Shown here: positions 25,752 to 32,365 of the stretch, in pieces
How the letters are laid out: each line of letters starts with the position of its first letter
Position numbering within the stretch: position 1 is the first letter of the stretch
Position numbers and translations under genes: made by a program
The notes under the pieces: generated by a model
The model's input: the letters and a program-made list of their open reading frames with translations, nothing else
What the model was told of the DNA's origin: nothing
The model's database searches: none
From: Muribaculaceae bacterium
GTDB taxonomy: Bacteria; Bacteroidota; Bacteroidia; Bacteroidales; Muribaculaceae
Length of the DNA: 64,000 nucleotides
Assembly (NCBI GenBank): GCA_009775375.1
Contig: VSPO01000001.1
Location: 1-64,000, forward strand
Reading direction: 5' to 3'

Positions 25752-26234
25752 TCACCTCGTGGCTGAGAATGCTGTGGTTTTGAATGTAAAGATCGGGATA
25801 GTGGCGCAAGTGACCATTGCCAGGATTATGGCAAAGCATATAAGTCCGTTTCTGGCAAATTGATAGAAATAATATTGGAAATGCTGCTGCGATTCCCCGA
25901 GAATGCACATGACAATGCCTCCAAATGATTTATAGGCATAGATTCCTGGAATCATAGGAAGAAGAGAAGGGAAAAAATATGCTTCGGCCGGTGTCTTTGC
26001 AAGGGGAGAGACAAAGACGGCGAGTATGCCGGTCAGAAATGACGCGATGGCCGTCGCGGCAAGGATGTGAAGGTCGCCAAGATCTTTGTCCATCAGCAGA
26101 AACCTGCAGGAATGGCTGATGGCTGCTATCAGGGCACACCATAGATAGGCTCTTCGGGGAATCCTGCTAATTGCTCCGAACCCTATTGCAGCCATGGCTG
26201 CGAGAATTGCGTCTTTAATAAATTCTAACAACAT
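25752..26234 (-). CDS. Threonine/serine exporter, C-terminal subunit (ThrE_2/YjjB-like)
   Basis: A 160-aa membrane protein with about five hydrophobic segments, matching the ThrE_2 half of threonine/serine exporters (SRIPRRAYLWCALIAAISH, then FFPSLLPMIPGIYAYKSFGG). In many bacteria the ThrE protein is split into a YjjP-like and a YjjB-like chain, which act together. The start at 26234 (MLLEFIKDAI) is chosen over an upstream in-frame Met because it lies 22 bp after the stop of the N-terminal partner. It is followed by the LysR gene. Confidence 0.85.
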   Translation of the reverse strand: MLLEFIKDAILAAMAAIGFGAISRIPRRAYLWCALIAAISHSCRFLLMDKDLGDLHILAATAIASFLTGILAVFVSPLAKTPAEAYFFPSLLPMIPGIYAYKSFGGIVMCILGESQQHFQYYFYQFARNGLICFAIILAMVTCATIPIFTFKTTAFSATR

Positions 26235-26256
26235 GATTGTGGATTGATAAAAGGGT

Positions 26257-27099
26257 TCAGAACATTCCGACATTCATCAGTTTCATTCCCAGGCACAGAC
26301 CGAGGGACAGGCATCCGGTCAGGATCATGGCGTCGGTGAAGCGGCTGAATGCGCAGATATAGTGGCGATAAAGAAGGTCGCTGAAGGAATTGAGGAATGG
26401 TATGCCTGGCACGAGGTAAAGGACGCTTGTGCCGACCGCTACTGCCGGCGTGGAGCCGGAAGGGAATAGAAAGTCGGAAGACCCTATCACCGACGAGACG
26501 AACGCGCATAGGAAAAACGCGAGGCGTGTGTCGGCATGGAGCTTGGCAAGCAATTGTTTGAGGTTGAAACCTGCTGCGGTTGCTATGAAGACGATTGACA
26601 TGGCAGTCGGATCGCCTCCGAAAATACCGCAGAAGGAGGCATTGGCGAGCGAGGCCAGCAATAGAGTGAGCCATGGATTATCTTTATCCGTCGTTGTCGC
26701 CTCAAGCAGTTTTTTTCTGGTTTCGTCGAGGGAGAGGCCTTCGTCTGCCACTCTCCAGCTGAGCCTGCTTAGGGTCGTGTTGAGTGAGAAGCTTATAGGA
26801 CCGGATTTGACTGACGATATCGATGTGAACTGGTCGTCGGCGTTCGGTTGCCATACGGTCATATGTATATGTCGGGGCATGATAGTCAGCTCCACTTTTT
26901 TTCCGAACGCCGAAGCCATCCTTAGAATGTTTTTCTCCAGGCGTATGCATGTGGCGCCGCTCCCGAGCAGGCTCACGGCATAGTCGGCGAGAAATAGGCA
27001 GACCTCTTTCGATGAAGGGTTGTCTCTTTGGGTTGCCGTGAACGCTGTGGCCCGGCATGAGGCTGCCGCATTAATCGTAGTATTGGTCATAGTCGTCAT
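26257..27099 (-). CDS. Threonine/serine exporter, N-terminal subunit (ThrE/YjjP-like)
   Basis: A 280-aa protein with a soluble N-terminal part and about five membrane segments toward the C-terminus. The sequence YAVSLLGSGATCIRLEKNI followed by MASAFGKKVELTIMPRHIH is the conserved start of the YjjP/ThrE N-terminal domain. FGGDPTAMSIVFIATAAG and YLVPGIPFLNSFSDLL mark the membrane part. The partner ThrE_2 subunit is encoded 22 bp downstream. Two starts (27099 and 27090) are equally good; both overlap the preceding small ORF by about 20-30 bp. Confidence 0.85.
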   Translation of the reverse strand: MTTMTNTTINAAASCRATAFTATQRDNPSSKEVCLFLADYAVSLLGSGATCIRLEKNILRMASAFGKKVELTIMPRHIHMTVWQPNADDQFTSISSVKSGPISFSLNTTLSRLSWRVADEGLSLDETRKKLLEATTTDKDNPWLTLLLASLANASFCGIFGGDPTAMSIVFIATAAGFNLKQLLAKLHADTRLAFFLCAFVSSVIGSSDFLFPSGSTPAVAVGTSVLYLVPGIPFLNSFSDLLYRHYICAFSRFTDAMILTGCLSLGLCLGMKLMNVGMF

Positions 27100-27298
27100 T
27101 TTTCGATGTGAAGGGTGCGTCGCCGGCCACGAAGAATTCCTCACGTTCGTTTCCTATCTCCAGAATCTTGCATCGGCGTGTCTTGCACTGATTTTTCTCT
27201 GTGTCCTTCCCCGATTTGCATTCGAAGATGATTCTTGTGATTAAAAGGATGAGCAGTGCTGCGGCTACCGTGATCCATACTGTCATTGATGCTGTCAT
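27071..27298 (-). CDS. Small single-pass membrane protein upstream of ThrE
   Basis: A 75-aa protein with one N-terminal membrane segment (VWITVAAALLILLITRIIF) and a hydrophilic, charged C-terminus ending in acidic and Tyr residues (DDYDQYYD). It is not a family I recognise. Its stop codon overlaps the start of the thrE N-terminal gene, which suggests coupled translation. An upstream Met would add 9 residues. It could be an accessory subunit of the exporter, or not expressed; the evidence is the open frame, the membrane segment and the overlap. Confidence 0.5.
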   Translation of the reverse strand: MTASMTVWITVAAALLILLITRIIFECKSGKDTEKNQCKTRRCKILEIGNEREEFFVAGDAPFTSKNDDYDQYYD

Positions 27299-27400
27299 AA
27301 CTTTACGTATTTTAATTCGATGCAAAGTTAACGCTTGACGATGGCTGAGGTTGAAGGGTTTTGATAGATATTTTCAATAGCAGCAATCGCCGGAACATTG

Positions 27401-27462
27401 ACAGCCTAAGCGTGCTCTACTGACAGGCTGTAGCGAGCATGTGAATGCCGTCACAGCCTGTC
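27401..27462 (-). repeat. Nested inverted repeats downstream of purT
   Basis: GACAGGCTGT (27422-27431) is an exact complement of ACAGCCTGTC (27453-27462), and also pairs with ACAGCCT at 27401-27407. The central arm can therefore form two alternative stems. It lies 30 bp past the purT stop codon on the - strand. It is probably the transcription end of purT, though there is no long T run. Confidence 0.5.
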
Positions 27463-27491
27463 GGAGCCTTACGAGTAGCTGGCGATATGGT

Positions 27492-28676
27492 TCATACGAG
27501 AGACACCTTTAGGGCATCGTATGCGCGGGTGGCTTTGTCGCGGGCCTCCTCCACCGATGCTCCACGGGCGAGAATCACGCCCATTCGACGGTGGCCGTGC
27601 ACTTCCGGTTTGCCGAATATGCGAATCTGGGTGCCGGGTTCGGCAAGCACGTTCTCAAGGTTATCAAACTCAATGCAATCGGCATCGCCCTCCACCACTA
27701 TGGCGCGTGACGCCGAAGGGCCGAAGAAGTCAATTGCCGGAATGGGGAGTCCGAGCAATGCACGGGCGTGAAGGGCAAATTCAGAAAGATCTTGCGAAAT
27801 CATGGTCACCATGCCTGTGTCGTGTGGACGCGGGGAGACTTCGCTGAAAATCACTTTGTCGCCCTTTACGAAAAGCTCCACTCCGAATATGCCGTAGCCG
27901 CCGAGAGCGTCGGTCACTTTTTTTGCTATCTCTTTGGCGGATTCGATAGCGGCATTCGTCATGGGCTGTGGCTGCCATGAATATCTGTAGTCGCCGTCCA
28001 CTTGTATGTGCCCCACCGGTTGGCAGAAAGCGGTGCCTGAGATGCTGCGTACGGTAAGAAGCGTTATCTCATAGTCGAAGTCGATGAATCCCTCCACTAT
28101 CACGCGGCCGGCTCCTGCCCGTCCTCCTTCCTGAGCCTCTTTCCAGGCGTGGTCTATCTGTCCCGGCTCACGCACTACGCTTTGTCCGTGTCCTGAGGAG
28201 CTCATTATGGGCTTGACAACGCATGGCATTCCGATTTCTTCGATAGCTTTCTCAAATTCTTCGCGGGTGGATGCGAAGCGATAGGGAGACGTGGTGATTC
28301 CCAATTCTTCGGCGGCGAGTCTTCGGATTCCTTCGCGGTTCATTGTCAGCCATGCCGCGCGGGCTGTCGGGGTCACGTTGTATCCCTCTTTCTCCAGCTC
28401 CAAAAGCGTGGGGGTGGCGATGGCCTCAATTTCGGGAATTATATGATCGGGACGCTCAAACTCCACGTGACGGCGCAGCTCGTCGCCGTCGAGCATGTTG
28501 AAGACGTATGAACGGTGGGCCACCTGCATGGCAGGTGCGTCGGGATACTTGTCGCATGCAATCACCTCTACGCCGAGGCGTTGGAGCTCAAGGGCCACCT
28601 CTTTGCCGAGCTCTCCGCTTCCAAGAAGCATAGCCTTGCGTGCTTTGGGCGTGTGCACGCTTCCTATTTTAGCCAT
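27492..28676 (-). CDS. purT: Formate-dependent phosphoribosylglycinamide formyltransferase
   Basis: A 394-aa ATP-grasp enzyme that makes formyl-GAR from GAR, formate and ATP in purine synthesis, a folate-free alternative to PurN. The N-terminus KAMLLGSGELGKEVALELQR (about 14-33) is the pre-ATP-grasp fold. The ATP-grasp core is seen in PCVVKPIMSSSGHGQSVV and the later VELFVKGDKVIFSEVSPRPHDTGMVTM, the typical PurT/PurK metal-binding strand. The length is normal. A -7 box (TAATTTTG) lies about 100 bp upstream. It is monocistronic by spacing. Confidence 0.95.
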   Translation of the reverse strand: MAKIGSVHTPKARKAMLLGSGELGKEVALELQRLGVEVIACDKYPDAPAMQVAHRSYVFNMLDGDELRRHVEFERPDHIIPEIEAIATPTLLELEKEGYNVTPTARAAWLTMNREGIRRLAAEELGITTSPYRFASTREEFEKAIEEIGMPCVVKPIMSSSGHGQSVVREPGQIDHAWKEAQEGGRAGAGRVIVEGFIDFDYEITLLTVRSISGTAFCQPVGHIQVDGDYRYSWQPQPMTNAAIESAKEIAKKVTDALGGYGIFGVELFVKGDKVIFSEVSPRPHDTGMVTMISQDLSEFALHARALLGLPIPAIDFFGPSASRAIVVEGDADCIEFDNLENVLAEPGTQIRIFGKPEVHGHRRMGVILARGASVEEARDKATRAYDALKVSLV

Positions 28677-28773
28677 AATAAGTATGTAATTGAATAAGAA
28701 TGACTCCCTGATGGATAATCGCGGAAAAAACCGGATTCCCTGCTTGGGAGTATTGAAATGTTGAACTTTTTTG

Positions 28774-28781
28774 CAAAATTA
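28774..28781 (-). promoter_or_regulatory. Candidate -7 box of purT
   Basis: The - strand reads TAATTTTG, a match to TAnnTTTG, 97 bp before the purT ATG. No TTG lies at the usual distance upstream. Confidence 0.4.
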
Positions 28782-28888
28782 CAAAAAAATACGGTCAGAG
28801 CATGAACCAAAATGGGATGTCGGTTGTCTTAAATACAGAAAATCGTTTCATGATGTTAGGTTAGTTCGAAAAAGTATTATGGAAAAAG

Positions 28889-28914
28889 AGGCCTCCGATG
28901 TGAATCGGAGGCCT
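28889..28914 (-). terminator. Terminator of the SDR gene
   Basis: AGGCCTCCGAT pairs with ATCGGAGGCCT around a 4-nt loop. On the - strand the stem is followed by CTTTTTCC, a T run. It lies about 76 bp past the SDR stop codon. Confidence 0.8.
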
Positions 28915-28990
28915 TCTTGCTGTTGTCGGCATCGTTGTATATTAAGGAAGCACTCTAAGCCGTTGGTATTGTGTCGGGTGAGCTCTAAGG

Positions 28991-29803
28991 CTACATTGCG
29001 AATGCGTTGAATCCGCCGTCGACCACTGCGACAGTGCCGGTCACGAATGTGGCTGCATCGCTGATGAGATACTGGATTGTGCCGCAGAGCTCTTCCGGTT
29101 TGCCGAAACGTTTGAATGGGGTCTGGCGTATGACGTCCTGTCCGCGTTCTGTCAGAGAGCCGTCGGAATTTGTCAGGAGTGCACGGTTTTGGTTTGTCAG
29201 GAAGAATCCCGGGGCGATTGCATTGACGCGAATTTCAGGAGTGAATTTCGTTGCTACCTCATTTGCAAGGAAAGCCGTGAAGTTGCTGATTCCGGCCTTT
29301 GCGGCAGCGTATCCGAGCACGCGGGTCATAGGACGGAAAGCGGCCATGGATGAGAAATTGACGATCGCTCCTTTTCCGGCTTCCACCATCGGACGCAGGA
29401 AAATCTGGGTCGGAATAACGGTGCCCGTAAGATTCAAATTGAGCACTTTCTCAAACTGGTCTACTTTGATGTCGAAAATAGTGCCTGTCGGGGCGATTGT
29501 CGCTCCCGGCATATTGCCTCCGGCAGCATTAAGAAGCGCATCCACCTTTCCGTAGGCTGCTAAGATGTCGTCGCAATTCTTCTGGACAACCTCAGGATTC
29601 ATGACATCGGTCACAAGGAACATTGCTTCCCCTCCCTCTGCCTTGATTTCGGAGACGAGTTTATCTCCCTCCTCTTGACGGCGACCCATGAGGACCACTT
29701 TAGCTCCCTCTTTAGCGAGATGCTTGCCGATGCAGGCTCCGAGCACTCCTGTGCCGCCTGTGATGACCACCACCTTGCCATCCACTGAAAATAAATCGTT
29801 CAT
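28991..29803 (-). CDS. SDR-family oxidoreductase (D-mannonate oxidoreductase-like)
   Basis: A 270-aa classical short-chain dehydrogenase. The nucleotide-binding TGGTGVLG (about 15-22) and the NAAGG stabilising motif (about 92-96) are present. The catalytic set is Ser151/152, Tyr165 and Lys169 (NFSSMAAF and GYAAAKAG). Inserts such as GGNMPGATIAPTGTIFDI and the C-terminal TGTVAVVDGGFNAFAM resemble Bacteroidetes SDRs annotated as D-mannonate (fructuronate) oxidoreductases, usually next to uxuA. No uxuA or hexuronate gene is present here, so the substrate is uncertain. It is monocistronic, with its own terminator. Confidence 0.8.
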   Translation of the reverse strand: MNDLFSVDGKVVVITGGTGVLGACIGKHLAKEGAKVVLMGRRQEEGDKLVSEIKAEGGEAMFLVTDVMNPEVVQKNCDDILAAYGKVDALLNAAGGNMPGATIAPTGTIFDIKVDQFEKVLNLNLTGTVIPTQIFLRPMVEAGKGAIVNFSSMAAFRPMTRVLGYAAAKAGISNFTAFLANEVATKFTPEIRVNAIAPGFFLTNQNRALLTNSDGSLTERGQDVIRQTPFKRFGKPEELCGTIQYLISDAATFVTGTVAVVDGGFNAFAM

Positions 29804-29948
29804 ATCTTGGTTATATATGGTTTGTAATAAAAATGCTTGCGCAACCCGTGGTGCGCTATTTAAGGTTTAACGTAACGACTTGCTCATTTATTTCCCCCTT
29901 CCATCGTTTCTCATGAATCCTAGCTGTAAAGAGTCTCCGAATATTAAG

Positions 29949-30160
29949 AGATGTGCCTTGGATTATAAGCCATCAACTTCTGCGAAAATTCGCTTTGCAA
30001 ATTTGGCAATGCATAACTCGAATAACACCTGTTTTTGTAAATTCACCAATCTATAACCGGAATAATGCTTGGTCCTGTGTAAATTTGCCTATTTATAAAA
30101 CGCAAAATGACAAAATTTTCAAATCTTCCAACTTATAAACTGAGAATTTGACATTAATGC
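29949..30160 (+). repeat. Degenerate tandem array, period about 40 bp
   Basis: A 19-bp core of the form AAATnnnCCAAnnTATAAM recurs at 29999, 30039, 30081 and 30121, so the steps are 40, 42 and 40 bp. A worn copy begins near 29949 (AGATGTGCC...ATTATAAG). The first two full units also share GAATAA after the core. Copies are only about 60-70% alike by eye, so the array is old. In the third unit the core start forms TAAATTTG (30080-30087), a perfect -7 box. It ends just before the ATPase promoter. Confidence 0.7.
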
Positions 30161-30191
30161 TTGTTTTTGACGGTATAAATCGGTAAATTTG
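30161..30191 (+). promoter_or_regulatory. Promoter of the AAA/DUF4143 ATPase gene
   Basis: TTG at 30161-30163 is followed after 20 bp by TAAATTTG at 30184-30191, an excellent match in sequence and spacing to the Bacteroidetes consensus. The ATG lies 22 bp after the -7 box, so the leader would be short. Confidence 0.65.
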
Positions 30192-30213
30192 CGGAAAATA
30201 AAAAGCGAATCTT

Positions 30214-31425
30214 ATGGATATTATCGTTCGTCAAACATATCTTTCTCACATCATATCCCATCTTAACAGGGGTATGATGATTATTCTTGTTGGCCAGCGT
30301 AGGGTCGGAAAAAGTTTTATGCTTCGTCAAGTCCATAATTGGCTTGTAGACAACAGGCAGGGGGCTGTTGTGATATATATCAATAAGGAGCTGCTTAAAT
30401 ATAGCCATTTGACCAATGCCGTGGAACTATATGATTTTGTCTCTCCAATGTTTGAAGAGGGAAGTGACAACTATCTCATGATTGATGAAGTGCAGGACAT
30501 AGAGGGGTATGAGAATGCTTTGAGAAGTCTTCATGCAGAAGGACGTTGTCAGATTATTGCAACGGGAAGTAACGCCTATATATTCTCCTCCGAATTGAGC
30601 ACGAGATTGGCTGGACGTTATGTGGAAATTCCTGTTTATGGGTTGAGTTATAGGGAATTTGTTGAGTTTCATGGTTTACCTGACACCGACGGATCTCTTG
30701 TCGAATACCTTAAGGTTGGAGGACTTCCCGGACTCCGGCTATATGATATCAAAGATGAAATGAGTGTCAGAGACTACCTTCAGGGAGTCTACAACACGAT
30801 AATGATGCGGGACGTCATAACAAGGGAGAAAATAAGGAATGTCAAGTTTGTCGAGAATCTTTCCCGATTCATTGCCGATAATATAGGAAAACTTATTTCC
30901 ACGAATAGTATCGTCAAGTTTATGAAATCTCAGGGTGAGAATATTTCTGAGACGACGACCTCCTCTTATATAGGATATCTATGCAAAGCACGTATCATTA
31001 ATCCTGTGGTAAGGTATGACATCCATGGAAAGAGGCTATTTGAATTGATTTGTAAGTATTATTTTGCCGATCATGGATTGCGTAACTTCCTTTGTGGATT
31101 TAATTTGCAAAATAGCATAGAAAAGATAATGGAGAATGTTGTTTATTCGCATCTGTTGATACAGGGTTATAAGGTCAACGTCGGAATACTGCGGGTTGGT
31201 GAAATTGATTTTGTCGCGACAAGAGGAGGGAATACGCTTTACGTCCAGGTGGCATATTTACTTGCATCAGAAGAGACCGTCAAAAGGGAGTTTGGGAATT
31301 TGGCGGGAATCAAAGACAACTACCCCAAGTATGTAGTGACTATGGACCCAATAAGCGGAGAAATGGCTGAGTATCCCGGAATCCGCCATCTACGACTCCG
31401 AGACTTCCTGAAGACAGACCTATAA
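30214..31425 (+). CDS. AAA-family ATPase with DUF4143 domain
   Basis: A 403-aa protein of the AAA_14/DUF4143 group. The Walker A motif is GQRRVGKS (27-34) and Walker B is NYLMIDEVQ (86-94); IATGSNAYIFSSELSTRLAGR holds the sensor-like region. The C-terminal DUF4143 part (about 200-400) includes VGEIDFVATRGGNTLYVQVAY, which looks like a PD-(D/E)xK-type core with Glu, Asp and a Gln in place of the usual Lys. These ATPases are very common in Bacteroidales, often as single genes, and their role is unknown. The gene is visibly AT-richer than its neighbours, which fits recent transfer. It is preceded by the repeat array and its own promoter. Confidence 0.88.
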   Translation: MDIIVRQTYLSHIISHLNRGMMIILVGQRRVGKSFMLRQVHNWLVDNRQGAVVIYINKELLKYSHLTNAVELYDFVSPMFEEGSDNYLMIDEVQDIEGYENALRSLHAEGRCQIIATGSNAYIFSSELSTRLAGRYVEIPVYGLSYREFVEFHGLPDTDGSLVEYLKVGGLPGLRLYDIKDEMSVRDYLQGVYNTIMMRDVITREKIRNVKFVENLSRFIADNIGKLISTNSIVKFMKSQGENISETTTSSYIGYLCKARIINPVVRYDIHGKRLFELICKYYFADHGLRNFLCGFNLQNSIEKIMENVVYSHLLIQGYKVNVGILRVGEIDFVATRGGNTLYVQVAYLLASEETVKREFGNLAGIKDNYPKYVVTMDPISGEMAEYPGIRHLRLRDFLKTDL

Positions 31426-31507
31426 GTTTTTTCATCAAAAGATATACTTATTGATCCAAGTCGCTAAATATTAAGGATAATATCTCCATATTATATGAAG
31501 ATATTAT

Positions 31508-31861
31508 GTGCTTTTCCTTGATTTCTGGGGAATGGGATGTGGCCCGTGCCGCAGCGGAATGATACGACAGAAACCGATGTTGGAGAAACTTTCCAACCGT
31601 CCTTTCAACGCATTGTATATCGCCGATGGCGATGATGGCATGGAGGCCTGCAAGAAATGGCTTAGGAAGGAGGGTATCAAAGGGGAACATATTTTTGTTT
31701 CCGACGACGACTGGAACCGGCTTCGCGGCATATTCAATTTCTCAGGTATCCCGTTTGGCGTTCTGATAGGGAAGGACGGGAAAGTGATTAAAACAAAACA
31801 TGTTATGACCGACGATGACCCCTTGCTTAAGAAAGCCTTGTCGGCCAATGTCGCTCAATGA
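31508..31861 (+). pseudogene. 5'-truncated thioredoxin-fold (TlpA-like) gene remnant
   Basis: A 117-codon frame opening at a GTG with FLDFWGMGCGPCRSGM, the redox CGPC site of a TlpA/thioredoxin-like domain. The remaining fold is complete (ALYIADGDDGMEACKKW, then SGIPFGVLIGKDGKV with the cis-Pro at IP). In intact homologues the CGPC site is preceded by strands and, in the longer TlpA-like forms, by a signal peptide and extra domains. Here an in-frame TGA lies only 12 bp upstream of the GTG, so the front of the gene is gone. The break lies within 80 bp of the ATPase stop, which suggests insertion of the ATPase cassette removed it. Confidence 0.7.
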
Positions 31862-31881
31862 TTGTTTGCCTGATAGTCAGT

Positions 31882-32334
31882 CTATGTCGGGCTGCCTGAA
31901 TTGCATGCGGGGCAAAGCCCTTTGATCATGTAGTTGATGGAACGGACGCCGAACCCTTCCGGGACGGCCACTTCCGGCGTGGGAATATCGTCAAAACAGA
32001 AAACTTTTTTGCATCCCTCGCAGTAGAAATGGGCATGAAGGTCGGAATCCACTCCTCCCTCCTCGTGATGGCCGGAGCAGGTCTCATATCTGACGATGCC
32101 GCGTCCGTCTTCCACGGCATGAAGCACCCCATGCTCGGAAAGCAACGTCAAGACCCTGAAAATGCTGGATTTGTCGAGAGTTTCAAGCATCTCTTCCAGA
32201 TCCATGAGGCTGACGGGGTTCTTGCTCCTGAGAATCTCACGAAGCACCAGTATGCGGTTGGATGTCGGTTTTATGCCGTGGGCTGTCATTATCTCTTCGG
32301 GATTCCTCATGGCGGACTTTTCTTGCGGTGTCAT
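31882..32334 (-). CDS. Fur-family metal-responsive transcriptional regulator
   Basis: A 150-aa Fur/Zur/PerR-type regulator. The winged helix covers about 15-80 (TSNRILVLREIL and DKSSIFRVLTLLSEHGVL). The dimer and metal domain has HAHFYCEGCKKVFCF with C105 and C108, and C141 and C144 near the end (CPAC), a structural zinc site with four Cys. The sequence does not tell whether the sensed metal is Fe, Zn or Mn. It is the last gene of purC-tex-fur, 31 bp after tex. Two further Met codons (residues 9 and 16) are possible starts. Confidence 0.88.
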   Translation of the reverse strand: MTPQEKSAMRNPEEIMTAHGIKPTSNRILVLREILRSKNPVSLMDLEEMLETLDKSSIFRVLTLLSEHGVLHAVEDGRGIVRYETCSGHHEEGGVDSDLHAHFYCEGCKKVFCFDDIPTPEVAVPEGFGVRSINYMIKGLCPACNSGSPT

Positions 32335-32365
32335 TTTAGTGGTCAGATGCTTATATTTAGGATGG

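Larger units (their letters stand above)
28677..28990. other. Intergenic region between purT and the SDR gene
   Basis: A gap of 314 bases with no gene. It contains the purT -7 box on the - strand (28774-28781, TAATTTTG) and the terminator hairpin of the SDR gene (28889-28914). The open frame at 28771-29010 crosses that hairpin and is not convincing. Confidence 0.55.
29804..30213. other. Intergenic region with promoter-like repeat array
   Basis: A gap of 410 bases between divergent genes. The left part (29804-29940) is the leader of the SDR gene on the - strand. The right part is filled by the degenerate tandem array (29949-30191) ahead of the AAA ATPase gene. No open frame of note was found. 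Confidence 0.6.

Noticed and set aside
28771..29010. 79-aa open frame on the + strand
   Set aside because: It runs through the terminator of the SDR gene and into its coding end; composition is Cys/Arg-rich and unlike real proteins.
29949..30191. CRISPR-like spacing of repeats
   Set aside because: Repeats are degenerate, the sequence between them is also related, there are no unique spacers and no cas genes.
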